Shown piece after piece: positions 35,874 to 43,209 of a stretch of DNA of 63,117 nucleotides. The stretch is from contig NZ_WNXX01000019.1 of assembly GCF_009733795.1 (NCBI RefSeq), positions 1-63,117 on the forward strand. Reading direction: 5' to 3'. Origin of the DNA: Actinotalea caeni. GTDB taxonomy: Bacteria > Actinomycetota > Actinomycetes > Actinomycetales > Beutenbergiaceae. The position numbers and the translations under genes were made by a program. Below the pieces are notes generated by a model. That model did not search any database. It was not told the DNA's origin and worked only from the letters and a program-made list of their open reading frames with translations. The first letter of the stretch is position 1. The number at the start of each line of letters is the position of its first letter.

Positions 35874-36643
35874 GCCAGCGGCTCCAGCCACGCCGCCGCC
35901 GACGCCGCCACGGCGTCCATCGCGGCCAGGTAGGCGACGGGACCCAGGCTGATGCGCCGGGCACCGGACGCCGCGAGCTGCTGGGCCTGCTCGCGCGTCG
36001 ACACCATGACGTTGACCGGCAGGGCCGAGCGCTCCACGACCCGTGCCACCAGCGCCGGGTCGAGCAGCCCCGGCACGAAGAACGACTCCGCGCCCGCCGA
36101 GGCGTACGCGTGGGCCCGCTCGACCGCCTCGTCGACGAGCCCGGCGTGCTCGGCCTCCGGCGTGGTGAGGAACAGGTCGGTCCGCGCGTTGACGAGCAGC
36201 GCACCCTCCGCGCCCTCGACGACGGCGGCCACGCGCTCCGCGGCCTCGGTCGCCTCACGCAGCCCGTTCGGGGTGCCGTCCTCCAGGTTGACGCCGACGG
36301 CGCCGCTCGCCACCACGTCGCGCGCGACTCCGCGCAGGTCGTCCAGGTCCGCGGCGTAGCCGCGCTCGAGGTCGATCGACAGCGGCAGCCCCGTGGCGGC
36401 CGCGGTCGCCCGCGCCAGCGCCAGCAGCTCCGTCACGGCGAGGTGCTCGCCGTCCTCGCGGCCACGCGCGGCCGCCACCGCCCAGCTGCTCGTCGCCACG
36501 GCGGCCGCGCCGGCGCGTGCGACGGCCAGCGCCGAGCCCACGTCCCAGCAGTTGACGAGCACGAGGGGAGCGGCGGCGTGGTGCAGGGCACGGAAGCGCT
36601 CCAGCCGGGCGGTGCGGGTCGTGCGGGTGAGCGTCTCGGTCAT
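35870..36643 (-). CDS. isocitrate lyase/PEP mutase superfamily protein
   Basis: A 257-residue TIM-barrel enzyme of the ICL/PEPM group. Visible motifs are VLVNCWDVGSALAVARAGAA (N-x-W-D), SIDLERGYA (acidic metal region), VGVNLEDG (typical G-V-N-x-E-D), LLVNARTDLFL (N-A-R-x-D) and ARRISLGPVAYLAAM at the end. It lacks the K-K-C-G-H loop of true isocitrate lyases. It is probably a carboxy-phosphonate or oxaloacetate-type lyase of unknown substrate. The ATG follows GAGGAG. Confidence 0.88.
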   Translation of the reverse strand: MTETLTRTTRTARLERFRALHHAAAPLVLVNCWDVGSALAVARAGAAAVATSSWAVAAARGREDGEHLAVTELLALARATAAATGLPLSIDLERGYAADLDDLRGVARDVVASGAVGVNLEDGTPNGLREATEAAERVAAVVEGAEGALLVNARTDLFLTTPEAEHAGLVDEAVERAHAYASAGAESFFVPGLLDPALVARVVERSALPVNVMVSTREQAQQLAASGARRISLGPVAYLAAMDAVAASAAAWLEPLA

Positions 36644-36721
36644 CGTGGCTCCTCGGGAGGTCGGCGGTCCTGGCCAGCCTGGCGGGACCCACCGACACCC
36701 TCAACGATTCGGCGACAGCCG

Positions 36722-36727
36722 TATCCT
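36722..36727 (+). promoter_or_regulatory. -10 element (TATCCT) for the ArsR-type gene
   Basis: TATCCT ends 6 nt before the GTG at 36734, fixing the start of a gene whose frame is open far upstream. Confidence 0.55.
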
Positions 36728-36733
36728 CGTGGG

Positions 36734-37732
36734 GTGCTCGCGACCCTCGCGCTCGACCCCGCCGCCGTGCTGCAGGCGCGGTTCGCCACCTCGCCGGTGT
36801 GGGAGGCGGCCGCCGCGACGCGCGTCCTCGCCCAGGGCGCGCACACCTTCCACGGCACCTGGGTGGCGCAGACGCGTGCCGCGCTGCGCCGCACCGCCAC
36901 CGCGCTGCCCACGCTCGACCTGCTCGTACCGCCCTCGGGCCACATGGCGGACCTGCTCACACCCGCCCCGACCGGGCGCGCCGCCACGCTCGAGGACGAC
37001 CTGGCCCGCATCCGCGCCACGCCCGTGGAGCTGGTGCTGGAGGATCTCGAGCACCTCGCGCGCTCGACCCGCTCGCCCGAGCGACGTCGCGCGCTGGCGG
37101 AGGCCGCACGCGACCCGGGCGCCCTGCTCGAGGCCGCCTGCACCGAGCTCGCCGCGCTGTGGCGGCTCTGCCTCGCCCCGGCCTGGCCGCGGCTGCAGGC
37201 GCTCGCCGACGCCGACATCGCGCACCGCGGTCGCCGCGTCGCCGAGGTCGGCGTCGCCCGCGCCCTCAGCGAGCTGCACCCGCGGCTGCGCGTCGACGGC
37301 GACGCCGTGACGATCCGCACCGCCTGCCTCGACGAGCCGCTCGAGGCGGTGCCGACCGAGCTCGTGCTCGTGCCGTGCGTGTTCACATGGCCGGACCCGC
37401 TCGTGCTCAACCATCGCGCGCACCCGCTGACGATCGCCTATGCCCCGCGCGGCGTCGGCACGCTCTGGCAGACGAGCGCGGCAGCCGACGGCCTCGCCGG
37501 GCTCACCGGCGGCACCCGGGCGCACGCGCTGCGGCTGCTCGACATCCCGATGACGACGTCGCAGCTCGCCGAGCAGCTCGCGCTCACGCCGGCCACGGTC
37601 AGCGAGCACCTGCAGATCCTGGCGCGGGCAGGCGTGGTCCGCGCCGAGCGGCAGGGGCGCCGGGTCTACTACGCGCGCACGCCGCTGGGCGACGGGCTGG
37701 TGACGGGTGCCGTCGCCGGCGTGCCCGCCTGA
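36734..37732 (+). CDS. ArsR-type HTH regulator with large N-terminal domain (DUF5937-like)
   Basis: A 332-residue protein with a C-terminal ArsR winged HTH at about 265-325. The recognition region is LLDIPMTTSQLAEQLALTPA followed by TVSEHLQILARAGVVRAERQ, and the wing is GRRVYYARTP. The N-terminal 240 residues are Ala/Leu/Arg-rich helices and beta segments of the type often annotated DUF5937; the ligand is unknown. There is no metal-binding CxC motif. It stands divergent from the PEP-mutase-like operon. Confidence 0.88.
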   Translation: MLATLALDPAAVLQARFATSPVWEAAAATRVLAQGAHTFHGTWVAQTRAALRRTATALPTLDLLVPPSGHMADLLTPAPTGRAATLEDDLARIRATPVELVLEDLEHLARSTRSPERRRALAEAARDPGALLEAACTELAALWRLCLAPAWPRLQALADADIAHRGRRVAEVGVARALSELHPRLRVDGDAVTIRTACLDEPLEAVPTELVLVPCVFTWPDPLVLNHRAHPLTIAYAPRGVGTLWQTSAAADGLAGLTGGTRAHALRLLDIPMTTSQLAEQLALTPATVSEHLQILARAGVVRAERQGRRVYYARTPLGDGLVTGAVAGVPA

Positions 37733-37748
37733 GACCGCCGGTCGCCCC

Positions 37749-38294
37749 TCACAGGGCCGCGCCCCACGCCTCCTCGGTCACCTGCGTGCCCAGCACGTCG
37801 AGCGTGCGGCGCAGACCCGACGGCGCCAGCCCGGCCGAGCGCAGGAACTCGCCTCGCCGCTCGTCGGAGGTGAGCACCCAGGTCCGGATGGCCGCGGCGT
37901 TGGTCTGGCGCAGCACGTCGGCGCACGCCGCGAGCAGCCGCGAGCCGTGGCCGTCGCCGCGACGCGCCGGGCTGACCTCCAGCGCCACCACCTCACCGGT
38001 CGTCGGCGCGTCGGGCGCGGGCGCGAGCGCCGCGAACCCGACGACCACCGGACCCGCGCACGCGGTGAACATCCGGTGCTTGGCCGACGGCGGCTGCGTG
38101 AGCGCCGCGTGCCACGTGGCCTGCATCGCGTCGACGTCGAGCGACGCCAGCGCCTCCGCCGGCAGCACGTCGACGTAGGCGTCGCGCCAGGCGGCCGCCT
38201 GGATCGCCGCGATCGCGTGGGCGTCCTCGGCGATGCCGGGGCGGACGCTGACGTCGGCGGTAGGGCCGTGCCCGTGGCTGTGGCTGTGGTTCAC
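37749..38294 (-). CDS. GNAT-family N-acetyltransferase with His-rich N-terminus
   Basis: A 181-residue GNAT protein with the N-terminal unit VSVRPGIAEDAHAIAAIQAA followed by AWRDAYVDVLPAEAL. The acetyl-CoA site is in VVALEVSPARRGDGHGSRLL (R-x-x-G-x-G), and the late segment is WVLTSDERRGEFLRSAGLAP. The first ten residues alternate His with Ser/Gly (NHSHSHGHG), a possible metal-binding tail. It starts with GTG at 38294, 6 nt after a minus-strand TAGGCT. The substrate is unknown. Confidence 0.85.
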   Translation of the reverse strand: MNHSHSHGHGPTADVSVRPGIAEDAHAIAAIQAAAWRDAYVDVLPAEALASLDVDAMQATWHAALTQPPSAKHRMFTACAGPVVVGFAALAPAPDAPTTGEVVALEVSPARRGDGHGSRLLAACADVLRQTNAAAIRTWVLTSDERRGEFLRSAGLAPSGLRRTLDVLGTQVTEEAWGAAL

Positions 38295-38300
38295 CCCGCC

Positions 38301-38346
38301 AGCCTAGGCACCCGATGCGGTGCCGAGCGCGCCGACCCGGTAGCGT
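38301..38346. promoter_or_regulatory. divergent -10 elements for the GNAT gene and dapA
   Basis: Minus-strand TAGGCT (38306-38301) is 6 nt before the GNAT start. Plus-strand TAGCGT (38341-38346) is 8 nt before the dapA ATG. Both suggest leaderless transcripts. Confidence 0.5.
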
Positions 38347-38354
38347 CAGGGGTC

Positions 38355-39263
38355 ATGGCACACCCGTCCCGCAGCTTCGGCTCGGTGTCGGTGGCGATGG
38401 TCACGCCGATGCACCCCGACGGCTCGATCGACATCGACAGCTCGCGCCGTCTCGCCACCCACCTCGTCGACTCCGGCTGCGACGCTCTCGTCGTCAACGG
38501 CACCACGGGCGAGTCGCCCACGACCCACACGCCGGAGAAGGACCAGCTGATCTCCGCCGTCGTCGACGAGGTCGGTGACCGGGCGATGGTCGTCGCCGGT
38601 GCGGGGTCCAACGACACCGCCCACGCCGTCCGGATCGCGGAGTCCGCCCACCGGGCCGGCGCGCACGGGCTGCTGGTCGTCACGCCGTACTACAACCGGC
38701 CCTCGCAGGAGGGTGTGTACCGCCACATGCTCGCCATCGTGGAGTCGACGCCGCTGCCGGTGATGCTCTACGACATCCCGGGGCGCACCGGCGTCGCGAT
38801 CGGCGACGAGACCCTCGACCGGCTCGCCGAGCACCCGCAGGTGCGTGCGGTCAAGGACGCGACCGGCGACGTCGCCCAGGGGTTCGACCGCATGCGCCGC
38901 ACCGGACTGGAGTTCTACTCCGGCGACGACACCCTCAACCTCGCTTGGCTCGTGCACGGCGCCGCGGGCGTCGTCTCGGTCGTCGGCCACCTCGTGGCCG
39001 GCTCCTACGCGGCGATGGTGAGCGCGGTCGACGACGGCGACCTCGAGACCGCGCGTGACATCTCCGCCCGCCTCGCCCCCGTGTGCGACGCGATCATGGG
39101 CGGCGGCCAGGGCGCCGTGATGGCCAAGGCCGCGCTCCAGCTGCAGGGCGTCATCGCCCACCGCACCGTCCGCTCGCCGCTGGTCGAGGCCAACGACGCC
39201 GAGCTCGCCGACCTGCGCACCGCCCTGGTGCTGCACGACCTGCTGGAGGACGCACCCCGATGA
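38355..39263 (+). CDS. dapA: 4-hydroxy-tetrahydrodipicolinate synthase
   Basis: DapA condenses pyruvate with aspartate semialdehyde, the first step of the lysine/DAP branch. The 302-residue TIM-barrel protein has the Schiff-base lysine K167 (VRAVKDATGD), Y139 in MLYDIPGRTG, and the G-T-T-G-E motif at about 49-53. ATG at 38355 follows TAGCGT by 8 nt. Its stop overlaps, as ATGA, the first of two tiny ORFs that lead into rnj, so dapA and rnj remain translationally linked. Confidence 0.96.
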   Translation: MAHPSRSFGSVSVAMVTPMHPDGSIDIDSSRRLATHLVDSGCDALVVNGTTGESPTTHTPEKDQLISAVVDEVGDRAMVVAGAGSNDTAHAVRIAESAHRAGAHGLLVVTPYYNRPSQEGVYRHMLAIVESTPLPVMLYDIPGRTGVAIGDETLDRLAEHPQVRAVKDATGDVAQGFDRMRRTGLEFYSGDDTLNLAWLVHGAAGVVSVVGHLVAGSYAAMVSAVDDGDLETARDISARLAPVCDAIMGGGQGAVMAKAALQLQGVIAHRTVRSPLVEANDAELADLRTALVLHDLLEDAPR

Positions 39264-39325
39264 GCCGCGCCACGTCGCGGCCCGGTGCGCCTCCGACCCA
39301 CCTGCCGGAGGCCCCACCCCGGTGA
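39260..39325 (+). CDS. 21-codon ORF 1 in the dapA-rnj junction
   Basis: GGAGG at 39245-39249 lies 10 nt before the ATG, which overlaps the dapA stop (ATGA). The 21-residue product begins MSRATSRPGAPPTH and ends PEAPPR. Its own stop overlaps the next ORF's GTG. It probably arose by duplication and may serve translational relay rather than encode a functional peptide. Confidence 0.45.
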   Translation: MSRATSRPGAPPTHLPEAPPR

Positions 39326-39387
39326 GCCGCGCCCTGCGCTGCCCCGGTGCGCCTCCGACCCATCTCCTGGAGGAACGTTCCCGATGA
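39322..39387 (+). CDS. 21-codon ORF 2 in the dapA-rnj junction
   Basis: GGAGG at 39307-39311 lies 10 nt before the GTG, which overlaps the stop of ORF 1. The product shares PGAPPTHL with ORF 1 and ends EERSR. Its TGA overlaps the rnj ATG, so ribosomes finishing it can restart on rnj. Confidence 0.45.
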   Translation: MSRALRCPGAPPTHLLEERSR

Positions 39388-41069
39388 GTCACCCCCACCC
39401 CGATCTCGGGGCACCGCCGCCGCTGGCGAAGAACGCGCTGCGGGTCGTCCCGCTGGGCGGCCTCGGCGAGGTCGGCCGCAACATGACCGTGGTCGAGCAC
39501 CGCGGCCGCATCCTGATCATCGACTGCGGCGTGCTGTTCCCCGAGGACAACCAGCCCGGCGTCGACCTGATCCTCCCGGACTTCTCCTACATCGCCGACC
39601 GGCTGGACGCCGTCGAGGCGATCGTCCTCACCCACGGCCACGAGGACCACATCGGCGCGGTGCCGTACCTGCTGCGGATGCGGCCCGACATCCCGCTCGT
39701 CGGCTCGAAGCTGACGCTGGCGTTCGTCGAGTCGAAGATGCGCGAGCACCGCATCACGCCGGTGCTGCGCGAGGTCCGGGAGGGCCAACGCGCGACCTTC
39801 GGCGCCTTCGAGTGCGAGTTCGTCGCGGTCAACCACTCGATCCCCGACGCGCTCGCGGTGTTCGTCCGCACACCCGCCGGCACGCTGCTGCACACCGGCG
39901 ACTTCAAGATGGACCAGCTGCCGCTGGACGGCCGCATCACCGACCTGCGCGCGTTCGCCCGGCTGGGGGAGGAGGGTGTCGACCTCTTCCTCGTCGACTC
40001 CACCAACGCCGAGGTGCCGGGTTTCACGGTCTCCGAGCGCGAGATCGGCCCCGTGCTCGACCGCGTGTTCGCGCAGGCCACCGGCCGCATCGTCGTCGCC
40101 TCCTTCGCCTCGCACGTCCACCGCGTGCAGCAGGTGCTCGACGCCGCCGCCGCGCACGGCCGCCGCGTCGCCCTGGTCGGGCGGTCGATGGTGAAGAACA
40201 TGGGCATCGCGGCCGACCTCGGCTACCTGCACCCGCCCGAGGGCGTGCTCATCGACCTCAAGAAGGTCGACGACCTGCCCGACGACCGCGTCGTCCTCAT
40301 GAGCACGGGCTCGCAGGGCGAGCCGATGGCGGTGCTGTCGCGCATCGCGAACCGCGACCACAAGGTGTCGGTCGGCCCCGGCGACACCGTGGTGCTCGCC
40401 TCCTCGCTGATCCCCGGCAACGAGAACGCGGTGTTCCGGGTCATCAACGGCCTGATGCGGCTCGGCGCCAAGGTCGTGCACCAGAGCAACGCGCGCGTGC
40501 ACGTCTCCGGGCACGCCTCCGCCGGTGAGCTGCTCTACTGCTACAACATCGTGCGACCGCGCAACGTCATGCCGGTGCACGGCGAGGTGCGGCACCTGGT
40601 CGCCAACGGTGCGCTCGCGGTGCAGACCGGGGTGCCGCCCGAGCGCGTCGCGCTCGCCGAGGACGGCGTCGTCGTCGATCTCGTCGACGGCAAGGCGAAG
40701 ATCGTCGGTGCCGTGCCCTGCGGGTACGTCTACGTCGACGGGTCCTCGATCGGCGGCGTCACCGAGGCCGAGCTCAAGGACCGCCGGATCCTGGGGGAGG
40801 AGGGCTTCATCTCGATCTTCGCGGTCGTCGACTCCCAGACCGGTGCGCTGGTCGCCGGCCCGCAGCTGCACGCGCGCGGTGTCGCCGAGGACGACCAGCG
40901 GCTGGCCGAGATCGTGCCCGAGATCGAGAAGGCGCTCGCGGCCGCGACCGCCGACGGCTCCTACGACACCCACCAGCTCCAGCAGGCGATCCGACGCACC
41001 GTCGGCCGGTGGGCCTCCTCGCGGCTGCGTCGCCGGCCGATGATCATCCCGGTGGTCGTGCAGGCCTGA
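39384..41069 (+). CDS. rnj: ribonuclease J
   Basis: This 561-residue metallo-beta-lactamase/beta-CASP ribonuclease works in mRNA decay and rRNA maturation. The N-terminal region includes VVPLGGLGEVGRNMTVVEHR and the metal motif HGHEDH (84-89). Further conserved parts are HTGDFKMD, VDSTNAEVPGFTVSE, the beta-CASP region ASFASHVHRVQQVLDAAA, and VHVSGHASAGELLY. ATG at 39384 follows GGAGG by 10 nt and overlaps the stop of a 21-codon ORF. The dapA-rnj order is conserved in actinobacteria; the duplicated junction is not something I know from elsewhere. Confidence 0.96.
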   Translation: MSHPHPDLGAPPPLAKNALRVVPLGGLGEVGRNMTVVEHRGRILIIDCGVLFPEDNQPGVDLILPDFSYIADRLDAVEAIVLTHGHEDHIGAVPYLLRMRPDIPLVGSKLTLAFVESKMREHRITPVLREVREGQRATFGAFECEFVAVNHSIPDALAVFVRTPAGTLLHTGDFKMDQLPLDGRITDLRAFARLGEEGVDLFLVDSTNAEVPGFTVSEREIGPVLDRVFAQATGRIVVASFASHVHRVQQVLDAAAAHGRRVALVGRSMVKNMGIAADLGYLHPPEGVLIDLKKVDDLPDDRVVLMSTGSQGEPMAVLSRIANRDHKVSVGPGDTVVLASSLIPGNENAVFRVINGLMRLGAKVVHQSNARVHVSGHASAGELLYCYNIVRPRNVMPVHGEVRHLVANGALAVQTGVPPERVALAEDGVVVDLVDGKAKIVGAVPCGYVYVDGSSIGGVTEAELKDRRILGEEGFISIFAVVDSQTGALVAGPQLHARGVAEDDQRLAEIVPEIEKALAAATADGSYDTHQLQQAIRRTVGRWASSRLRRRPMIIPVVVQA

Positions 41070-41087
41070 GCGGGAGCGGCGGCCGCG

Positions 41088-41672
41088 TCAGGGGCGGCTG
41101 TGCCGCAGCGCGGCCGCGTACCGCTCGGCGCGCTCGCGCTCGTCGCCCGGCAGGTGGCCGCCGAGCTCGAGACTCACCAGGCCGTGCACGAGCGCCCACA
41201 GCTCCAGTGCGCGCTCGCGCGCCGCACCCTGCGCGCCGTCGACGCCCTCCTTGCCCTGCTCGCCCTCGACGACGCGTGCGGTCGCGGCCTCCAGACGGCG
41301 GAACGTCGGCTCGGCGAGCGCGTCGTGGCCGGCTGCTGCCGGGCGGCCGAACATCGCCCGGTAGAAGTGCGGCTCGGCGAGCGCGTACTCGCGGTAGGCG
41401 AGGCCGAGCCGTAACAGGTCGCGCGCCGCGTCGTCGGTGGGCTCGACGGCGTCGAGCACCCGCCCGAACCGCGCGAACCCCTCGGCGACGACGGCGTCGA
41501 GCAGCGCCTCGCGGCCGCCGAACAGCGTGTAGACCGCCGCGGTGGTGGTGCCGGCCGCCGCCGCCACCGCGCGCAGCGAGACGCCTTCGGCGCCGGCGTC
41601 GGCCAGCGCGACGGAGGCGGCCTCCAGCAGCCGCGTACGCAGTGCGTCGTCGTACTGGCGAGGGCGGGGCAT
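41088..41672 (-). CDS. TetR-family transcriptional regulator
   Basis: A 194-residue regulator with an N-terminal HTH (LRTRLLEAASVALADAGAEG, then VSLRAVAAAAGTTTAAVYTL and FGGREALLDAV), the standard TetR layout with T-x-x-A-V-Y. The C-terminal ligand domain resembles the WHG/TetR_C_33 type (FYRAMFGRP, ELWALVHGLVSLELGGHLPG). It is divergent from a small membrane-protein gene. The 94-bp gap has a long palindrome, so it probably represses that gene and itself. Confidence 0.92.
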   Translation of the reverse strand: MPRPRQYDDALRTRLLEAASVALADAGAEGVSLRAVAAAAGTTTAAVYTLFGGREALLDAVVAEGFARFGRVLDAVEPTDDAARDLLRLGLAYREYALAEPHFYRAMFGRPAAAGHDALAEPTFRRLEAATARVVEGEQGKEGVDGAQGAARERALELWALVHGLVSLELGGHLPGDERERAERYAAALRHSRP

Positions 41673-41678
41673 GGCGCG

Positions 41679-41684
41679 ACCCTA
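41679..41684 (-). promoter_or_regulatory. -10 element (TAGGGT) for the tetR gene
   Basis: Minus-strand TAGGGT ends 6 nt before the ATG at 41672. Confidence 0.45.
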
Positions 41685-41705
41685 CCGTCTTGACGGAGTT
41701 TCCTA

Positions 41706-41734
41706 ACAGTGTCAGGATTGGATCCTCACACTGT
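41706..41734. promoter_or_regulatory. 29-bp palindromic TetR operator
   Basis: ACAGTGT-C-AGGAT, then TGG, then ATCCT-C-ACACTGT: the 13-nt arms match at 12 positions. A second, weaker dyad (TGACGG ... GTGTCA) overlaps on the left, toward the tetR start. The site lies between the divergent tetR and membrane-protein genes, the usual place for a TetR operator. Confidence 0.75.
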
Positions 41735-41766
41735 CAGAATCGGGGGCGACGACCTCGGAGGAAGCG

Positions 41767-42177
41767 ATGATCGAGCTCAGCGACGCGGCGCGCACGACGG
41801 CGGGGATCGCCCTGGTCGCCGCGACGACGGTCGCCACCGGCGGCCGGCTGCTCTACACGATCGTGGTCGGCAGGCTCGCCGCGACCGACTTCCAGAAGGC
41901 GTTCTTCCGCGCGGGTCACGCCCACGCCGGTGTGTTCATCGTGCTCGGGCTCCTGTGCCTGCTGCTGACCGAGGCCACCTCCTTGACCGGCGCCTGGCAG
42001 TGGCTCGCGCGCAGCGGCGTGCTCGTCGCCGCGATCGTCATGCCGATGGGGTTCTTCTTCTCGGCGATCGGCACCGGTCGCACGAGCCCGAACCGCTGGG
42101 TGGTGCTCCTCGGGGTCGGCGCCGCCTTCCTGGTCGCCGGCCTGCTCACGGCCGGGATCGGCCTGCTGACCGCCTGA
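41767..42177 (+). CDS. small integral membrane protein, probable TetR target
   Basis: A 136-residue protein with four predicted membrane helices (e.g. TTAGIALVAATTVATGGRLL; FIVLGLLCLLLTEATSL; GVLVAAIVMPMGFFFSAIGT; LLGVGAAFLVAGLLTAGIGL). A GHAHAGVF motif at the start of helix 2 has two histidines that could bind a ligand or metal. I do not recognise a characterised family. GGAGGAAGCG precedes the ATG, so unlike many neighbours it has a normal leader. The divergent TetR gene and palindrome indicate that it is inducible. Confidence 0.8.
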   Translation: MIELSDAARTTAGIALVAATTVATGGRLLYTIVVGRLAATDFQKAFFRAGHAHAGVFIVLGLLCLLLTEATSLTGAWQWLARSGVLVAAIVMPMGFFFSAIGTGRTSPNRWVVLLGVGAAFLVAGLLTAGIGLLTA

Positions 42178-42221
42178 GCCGGACCCCCGGGTCTGAGCAG
42201 GCGGCGTCGCGCGTCCTCGCC

Positions 42222-42227
42222 TAGCGT
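42222..42227 (+). promoter_or_regulatory. -10 element (TAGCGT) for the TspO-like gene
   Basis: TAGCGT ends 6 nt before the ATG at 42234. Confidence 0.5.
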
Positions 42228-42233
42228 GGCCGC

Positions 42234-43031
42234 ATGACCACCGTGACGTCCCGTGACCGCCTGCGCCAGATCGTCGTGACCGTCAGCGAGGTGGCGTGCC
42301 TCGCCGGCACCCTCGTCGGCACCGGGCTGATCGGCACCCGTGTCGAGGAGAGCGCCGGCGGCGCCCTGTCCGACGAGGCGACACCGTTGGCCCCGGCGGG
42401 CCCGGCCTTCTCGATCTGGTCGGTGATCTACCTCGGCCTGCTCGCCTACACCGTCTGGCAGTGGTTCCCCGCGAACGCCGCCACCGAGCGGACGCGGCGC
42501 ACCGGGTGGCTGGTCGCGGTCTCGATGCTCCTCAACGCGACCTGGCTGCTCGTCACGCAGCAGGGCTGGATCTGGCCGAGCGTCGTCGTCATCGCCGTCC
42601 TCATGGTCGTGCTCGGTGTCGCGCTGGTGCGGCTGAGCGAGCACCCGGCGCGCACGCCCCTGGAGCGGGTCGTCGTCGACGGCACCGTGGGCCTCTACAC
42701 CGGCTGGGTCGCCGTCGCGACGTGCGCGAACACCGCCGCCGCGCTCGCGGCCTCGGGCGTCGAGATCGACGGCGTGGCCGCCGACGTGCTCGGTGTCGCC
42801 GTGCTCGCCGCGGCCGTCGTCGTGGCCGCGCTGCTGGCGCGCCGCGCGGGTGGCCGCATCGCTCTCGCCCTGGCGATGGTGTGGGGCCTGGTGTGGATCG
42901 CCGTCGGCCGGCTCGCCGACGAGCCGTCCTCGACCGTCATCGGGCTCGCGGCGATCGTCGCCGCGCTCGCGGTGGTCGCGATCGTGCTGCTGCGACGGCG
43001 GCAGCCAGGCGGGGTGCCGGCCACGGCCTGA
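42234..43031 (+). CDS. TspO/MBR-like multi-pass membrane protein
   Basis: A 265-residue membrane protein with about seven or eight hydrophobic segments. PAGPAFSIWSVIYLGLLAYT matches the first conserved loop and helix of TspO/MBR-related proteins. It is followed by QWFPANAATERTRRTGWLVA and WLLVTQQGWIWPSVVVIAVL, a Trp-rich region. It is longer than classical TspO (about 160 residues) because of extra C-terminal helices and an Arg-rich tail. The ligand is unknown. The 178-nt gap to ftsK contains only a short GGTGCAGCTGCACC palindrome. Confidence 0.8.
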   Translation: MTTVTSRDRLRQIVVTVSEVACLAGTLVGTGLIGTRVEESAGGALSDEATPLAPAGPAFSIWSVIYLGLLAYTVWQWFPANAATERTRRTGWLVAVSMLLNATWLLVTQQGWIWPSVVVIAVLMVVLGVALVRLSEHPARTPLERVVVDGTVGLYTGWVAVATCANTAAALAASGVEIDGVAADVLGVAVLAAAVVVAALLARRAGGRIALALAMVWGLVWIAVGRLADEPSSTVIGLAAIVAALAVVAIVLLRRRQPGGVPATA

Positions 43032-43070
43032 ACCCCGACGCCTCGAGAACGCTCGCGCGCTCCGCGACCG

Positions 43071-43084
43071 GGTGCAGCTGCACC
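43071..43084. other. 14-bp perfect palindrome upstream of ftsK
   Basis: GGTGCAGCTGCACC is self-complementary and lies 125 nt before ftsK, after the TspO-like gene. It may be a protein-binding site; no partner is suggested. Confidence 0.35.
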
Positions 43085-43209
43085 GCGGCGACGCTGCTCC
43101 GGATCCGCCCCAGGCGGGTGTCGCTCCAGGCCGGGGGCGGCGGCGGATGGTTGAGTGGAACCCGTCAGGTGTGCCTGCCGACACGCCTGGGTAGGAGGCC
43201 ACAGACACG

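Larger units (their letters stand above)
39243..39387 (+). repeat. 62-bp imperfect tandem repeat of the dapA-rnj junction
   Basis: Units at 39243-39304 and 39305-39366, plus a partial third at 39367-39387, each begin with CTGGAGG or CCGGAGG. Each then has a start codon exactly 10 nt after GGAGG (ATG 39260, GTG 39322, ATG 39384), which overlaps a stop as ATGA, GTGA and ATGA. The segment GGTGCGCCTCCGACCCA is identical in both full units. The first unit has a GCCTCCG/CGGAGGC hairpin (39289-39312); the second can pair CTCC with the rnj GGAGG less well. Confidence 0.9.
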
